Shown piece by piece: positions 7,869-9,405 of a DNA stretch of 9,405 bases. This DNA is from Candidatus Wolframiiraptor sp. (GTDB lineage: Archaea > Thermoproteota > Nitrososphaeria_A > Caldarchaeales > Wolframiiraptoraceae): positions 1 to 9,405 of the forward strand of contig QMUP01000021.1 of assembly GCA_003660635.1 (NCBI GenBank). Direction: 5' to 3'. Within the stretch, counting starts at the first letter, position 1. Every line of letters starts with the position of its first letter. The notes below the pieces were generated by a model that was given only the letters and a program-made list of their open reading frames with translations, had not been told where the DNA came from and ran no database searches. A program made the position numbers and the translations under genes.

Positions 7869-7929
7869 TGAGTCAGCTGACCCTCTCGTCTTCACGGGAG
7901 AGTCCGCCGGGTAAATCTTCATCATTCCT
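7869..7929 (-). ncRNA. Candidate C/D box sRNA (second of a pair)
   Basis: Reading the minus strand, box C ATGATGA (7919-7925) is followed by a 12-base guide AGATTTACCCGG, a D'-like CGGA (7903-7906), a 7-base spacer, a C'-like GTGAAGA (7889-7895), a second 12-base guide CGAGAGGGTCAG and a perfect box D CTGA (7873-7876). Both guides have the length archaeal 2'-O-methylation guides use. Box C and D are consensus; D' and C' each have one mismatch, which is common for internal boxes. Flanks do not form a convincing terminal stem. A TATA-like element lies about 27 bases before the predicted 5' end. It would bind L7Ae, Nop5 and fibrillarin and direct methylation opposite the fifth guide base before each D box. 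It is weaker than its neighbour at 7967-8022. Confidence 0.5.
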
Positions 7930-7950
7930 TTTTAGAGGTATTGTTCTTCG

Positions 7951-7960
7951 TTATTTTTAA
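7951..7960 (-). promoter_or_regulatory. TATA-like element for the 7869-7929 sRNA candidate
   Basis: The minus strand reads TTAAAAATAA, centred about 27 bases before the predicted 5' end of the candidate RNA near 7929. This is the normal archaeal TATA-to-start distance. Confidence 0.4.
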
Positions 7961-7966
7961 GATTTC

Positions 7967-8022
7967 GGGCTCAGTGGTATTCCCGTTCATCACGGATCAG
8001 ATAGGCGAGCACTTCATCGCCC
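7967..8022 (-). ncRNA. C/D box sRNA (2'-O-methylation guide)
   Basis: The minus strand shows the full archaeal C/D layout in about 56 bases. Box C is GCGATGA (8014-8020, one change from RTGATGA and a common archaeal variant), followed by a 13-base guide AGTGCTCGCCTAT, box D' CTGA (7997-8000), spacer TCC, box C' GTGATGA (7987-7993, consensus), a 12-base guide ACGGGAATACCA and box D CTGA (7971-7974). G bases before box C and GCCC after box D can pair into a short terminal stem. Such RNAs assemble with L7Ae, Nop5 and fibrillarin and methylate target RNA opposite the fifth base upstream of D and D'. The D guide complement TGGTATTCCCGT would be modified at its A; the D' guide complement ATAGGCGAGCACT at its second G. 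Four boxes with correct spacing in a gap that has no ORF make chance unlikely. Confidence 0.82.
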
Positions 8023-8044
8023 ATTAACCATGAGTCAAGGACGG

Positions 8045-8051
8045 ATATAAT
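8045..8051 (-). promoter_or_regulatory. TATA-like element for the 7967-8022 sRNA
   Basis: The minus strand has ATTATAT centred about 26 bases before the predicted sRNA 5' end at 8022, just past the stop codon of the upstream gene. The spacing supports an own promoter for the sRNA. Confidence 0.5.
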
Positions 8052-8059
8052 GATTTTAA

Positions 8060-8560
8060 TCAGGAGCGCGCCTCTGCTTCAAGGATTTCTAAGACGCCTT
8101 CTTTATCAAGCGCTATCAGCAGTTCGTCGTAGGTGGCGTCTATCTCCTTGATGCAGGCATCTGGGAAATTCAGGTCTATGGCGATCCTGTGTTTCCAATA
8201 GTAGCCGCCTCCTGGGAGATTTAGCCTCGTGAAGAGACCTATGAGACGGGGGCTGAGTTTCAGGTTCTTGACGTTTAGGAGGAATTCGACGAAACAGTTC
8301 CTATAGGCTTTCTCATATACGTCGCCGTAGAATGTGTTGAAGTAGACGAAGAGGGGATGATCCTTTGCGTAAGTTTCCCAGCTCGTGAACCGGGTGTATA
8401 TGGCGTGCCAGGATCCATCCTTTAGGATCATGTCTTCTAGGGATATCGGCCTCTTCCAGCAAGACACCATATACCCTCTCTCCTCTAGCCCAGGTATGAT
8501 ATATCCCCGTATCACGCCCTGCCTGATCAGCTCCAACTTCTCCCGCAGGCTTAAGCTCAT
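8060..8560 (-). CDS. Hypothetical protein, 166 residues, family not recognised
   Basis: I cannot assign a family. The product appears soluble, with no signal peptide or membrane helix. It starts with a charged helix (MSLSLREKLELIRQGVIRGY), has an aromatic-rich centre with W35, W51 and W61 and WETYAKDHPLFVYFNTFYGDVYEKAY, then a Gly-rich turn LPGGGYYWKHR (115-125) followed by a strand-like IAIDLNFPD, and ends in an acidic helix. It contains two cysteines (C34, C89) plus C136, with no metal motif. Codon use resembles neighbouring genes, which argues for a real gene rather than a shadow frame. The ATG has no Shine-Dalgarno sequence; a weak GGATAAAG about 23 bases upstream could be a TATA element for a leaderless mRNA. 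It lies downstream of the zinc-finger thioredoxin gene (95-base gap with T-runs) and upstream of the two sRNAs. Confidence 0.65.
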   Translation of the reverse strand: MSLSLREKLELIRQGVIRGYIIPGLEERGYMVSCWKRPISLEDMILKDGSWHAIYTRFTSWETYAKDHPLFVYFNTFYGDVYEKAYRNCFVEFLLNVKNLKLSPRLIGLFTRLNLPGGGYYWKHRIAIDLNFPDACIKEIDATYDELLIALDKEGVLEILEAEARS

Positions 8561-8611
8561 CTAATCACGCTGCCCGGGTCTTTATCCCTGATCTGCTTTC
8601 ACTCATTAAAA

Positions 8612-8640
8612 TCCAAATAAAAATATTTTTAGCGGAAAAA
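8612..8640 (-). terminator. Probable T-rich terminator after the thioredoxin-fold gene
   Basis: On the minus strand, starting about 15 bases after the stop codon at 8656, the sequence contains a run of five T (8636-8640) and then ATATTTTTATTT. Archaeal RNA polymerase commonly terminates at such T-runs without a hairpin. The same A/T-rich stretch could also contribute to the promoter of the 166-residue gene. Confidence 0.45.
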
Positions 8641-8655
8641 CGTTATCCGAGAACG

Positions 8656-9354
8656 CTACTGAAGAACCTTCTTCAATGCTTCTTCTAGGGCTTCTTCGGT
8701 CGTCCCACTACCTATGAGGCGGCTGACCTCCATGTGCTCCTTGTTCAGGACCACGTAGGTCGGAGTTCCCCTTACATTATATTCCCTAAAGACCTTTAAA
8801 TCGCTGTCTACGACGTGTATCCAATCGAGACCACGTTCCCTGATGAATTCGCTGGCAATTTCCTGGAACGCCTTGCTGGACGCATTTCCGAACATTATGG
8901 ATATGAATACCACACGGTCGCCATATTTCTCTTTTAGTTCCTTGATCACGGGCGTCATTTTCGCGCAATGACCACACATCGGGGACATGAACTCCAAAAA
9001 CACGGGTTTACCATTAAATTGGGAGAGACTTATGGTCTTCCCCGTTAATCCGAGGGAGTCTATCTCAGGTAAGGTGAAGTCAGGCGCCGGTTTTGAGGGA
9101 GTTTGCGTGGTGGACTTAGATGTTTGCACAGACGTAGATGTCGAAGTAGTGGCCACTCCGGTTGTCGTGGGAGGTGGCTGTGGTAAAGAGGAGTAAACTA
9201 ATATGGAAACGGCCATTATAGCCAGCACCGCTCCTAAAATCCCGATCCTAACGCCATAATAATAGCTTCGGTGAACGGCCTTCATATGCTGCTTTAAGGC
9301 GGTAGAAGTCGCGAAAACCTTTCCACAGAGCCTACACCTATTCTTTGAAGTCAT
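8656..9354 (-). CDS. Membrane-anchored thioredoxin-fold protein with N-terminal C2H2 zinc finger
   Basis: This 232-residue protein has three parts. Residues 7-28 form a C2H2 finger (C7, C10, H23, H28; spacing Cx2Cx12Hx4H). Residues about 35-57 form one membrane helix. A Thr/Ser/Pro-rich linker (58-90) leads to a TlpA/AhpC-like thioredoxin domain: PAPDFTLPEID (89-99), strand VFLEFMSP, active site CGHC (127-130), strand VVFISIMFG and the cis-proline TP (197-198) in RGTPTYVVL. The expected topology puts the finger in the cytoplasm and the redox domain outside, where it could reduce or isomerise disulfides. CGHC is the active site of protein disulfide isomerases, whereas TlpA/ResA proteins usually have CxPC, so oxidase/isomerase activity is possible. 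The ATG has a TATA-like element about 32 bases upstream. The partner is unknown; nothing links it to the ATPase genes. Confidence 0.88.
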   Translation of the reverse strand: MTSKNRCRLCGKVFATSTALKQHMKAVHRSYYYGVRIGILGAVLAIMAVSILVYSSLPQPPPTTTGVATTSTSTSVQTSKSTTQTPSKPAPDFTLPEIDSLGLTGKTISLSQFNGKPVFLEFMSPMCGHCAKMTPVIKELKEKYGDRVVFISIMFGNASSKAFQEIASEFIRERGLDWIHVVDSDLKVFREYNVRGTPTYVVLNKEHMEVSRLIGSGTTEEALEEALKKVLQ

Positions 9355-9382
9355 TTGCCTAGAGAGGGAGTTGAATTCGGAA

Positions 9383-9396
9383 CATTAAAGGTTTTA
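9383..9396 (-). promoter_or_regulatory. BRE/TATA-like promoter of the zinc-finger thioredoxin gene
   Basis: The minus strand reads AAAACCTTTAATG: a purine-rich BRE-like segment followed by a TATA-like core centred about 32 bases before the ATG at 9354. It predicts a very short leader. CCCTCTC between them is pyrimidine-rich, so no Shine-Dalgarno is present. Confidence 0.4.
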
Positions 9397-9405
9397 GAAA
9401 TCTAT

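Noticed and set aside
7883..7900. A 7-bp hairpin (CTCTCGT, loop CTTC, ACGGGAG) on the plus strand that could be a terminator or riboswitch stem
   Set aside because: It needs a G-U pair, has no T-run after it, no plus-strand gene ends here, and it overlaps the C' box and guide of the minus-strand sRNA candidate, which explains the sequence better.
7828..8059. A tRNA gene or CRISPR array in the gap upstream of atpI
   Set aside because: No T-arm GTTCRANNC motif or cloverleaf pairing and no repeated units were found; the structure present fits C/D box RNAs.
8561..8655. A further C/D box sRNA between the 166-residue gene and the thioredoxin gene
   Set aside because: No box C and box D pair at a usable distance on either strand; the stretch looks like a T-rich terminator plus promoter.

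Overview
The window looks like thermophilic archaeal chromosome. It carries six subunits of an A-type (archaeal/vacuolar) ATP synthase, TATA-like elements about 26 bases ahead of transcription units, GGAGGTG-type ribosome binding sites, heavy AGA/AGG arginine use and highly charged proteins. It also carries one clear and one weaker C/D box methylation-guide sRNA, a class found in archaea (and as snoRNA in eukaryotes) but not bacteria. A membrane protein with a C2H2 zinc finger at its N-terminus, and the split ATPase operon, suggest the TACK side of archaea (an Aigarchaeota-, Bathyarchaeota- or Thaumarchaeota-like lineage). That placement is inference only.

Region 1 (1-4697, plus strand) is a tight operon atpA-atpB-atpD-atpC. 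It encodes the catalytic A subunit (cut off at its 5' end by the window edge), regulatory B, central-stalk D and the C adaptor between stalk and c-ring. Spacing is 13 bases, 1 base, then a 4-base overlap. Region 2 (4698-7866, minus strand) converges on it and encodes the membrane part: atpI (subunit a, proton channel), atpK (c-ring proteolipid) and an unrecognised 62-residue two-helix membrane protein whose stop codon directly abuts the atpC stop codon. The peripheral-stalk and F subunits (E, F, H) are not in the window and may lie upstream of atpA. Together the two converging units encode most of a rotary enzyme that couples proton flow through a/c to ATP synthesis in A3B3.

Region 3 (7867-8059) is the roughly 230-base gap upstream of atpI. 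It is not empty. On the minus strand it holds one convincing C/D box sRNA (7967-8022) and one less perfect candidate (7869-7929), each with a TATA-like element 26-27 bases ahead of its predicted 5' end. Region 4 (8060-9405, minus strand) holds an orphan 166-residue protein and a membrane-anchored thioredoxin-fold protein with a cytoplasmic C2H2 zinc finger and a CGHC active site.

Most worth following up: the sRNA pair, an apparent tandem duplication of a roughly 110-residue lobe in the cytoplasmic arm of subunit a (835 residues instead of about 650-700), the small membrane protein in the ATPase cluster, and a Pro-to-Gly change in the catalytic P-loop of subunit A.
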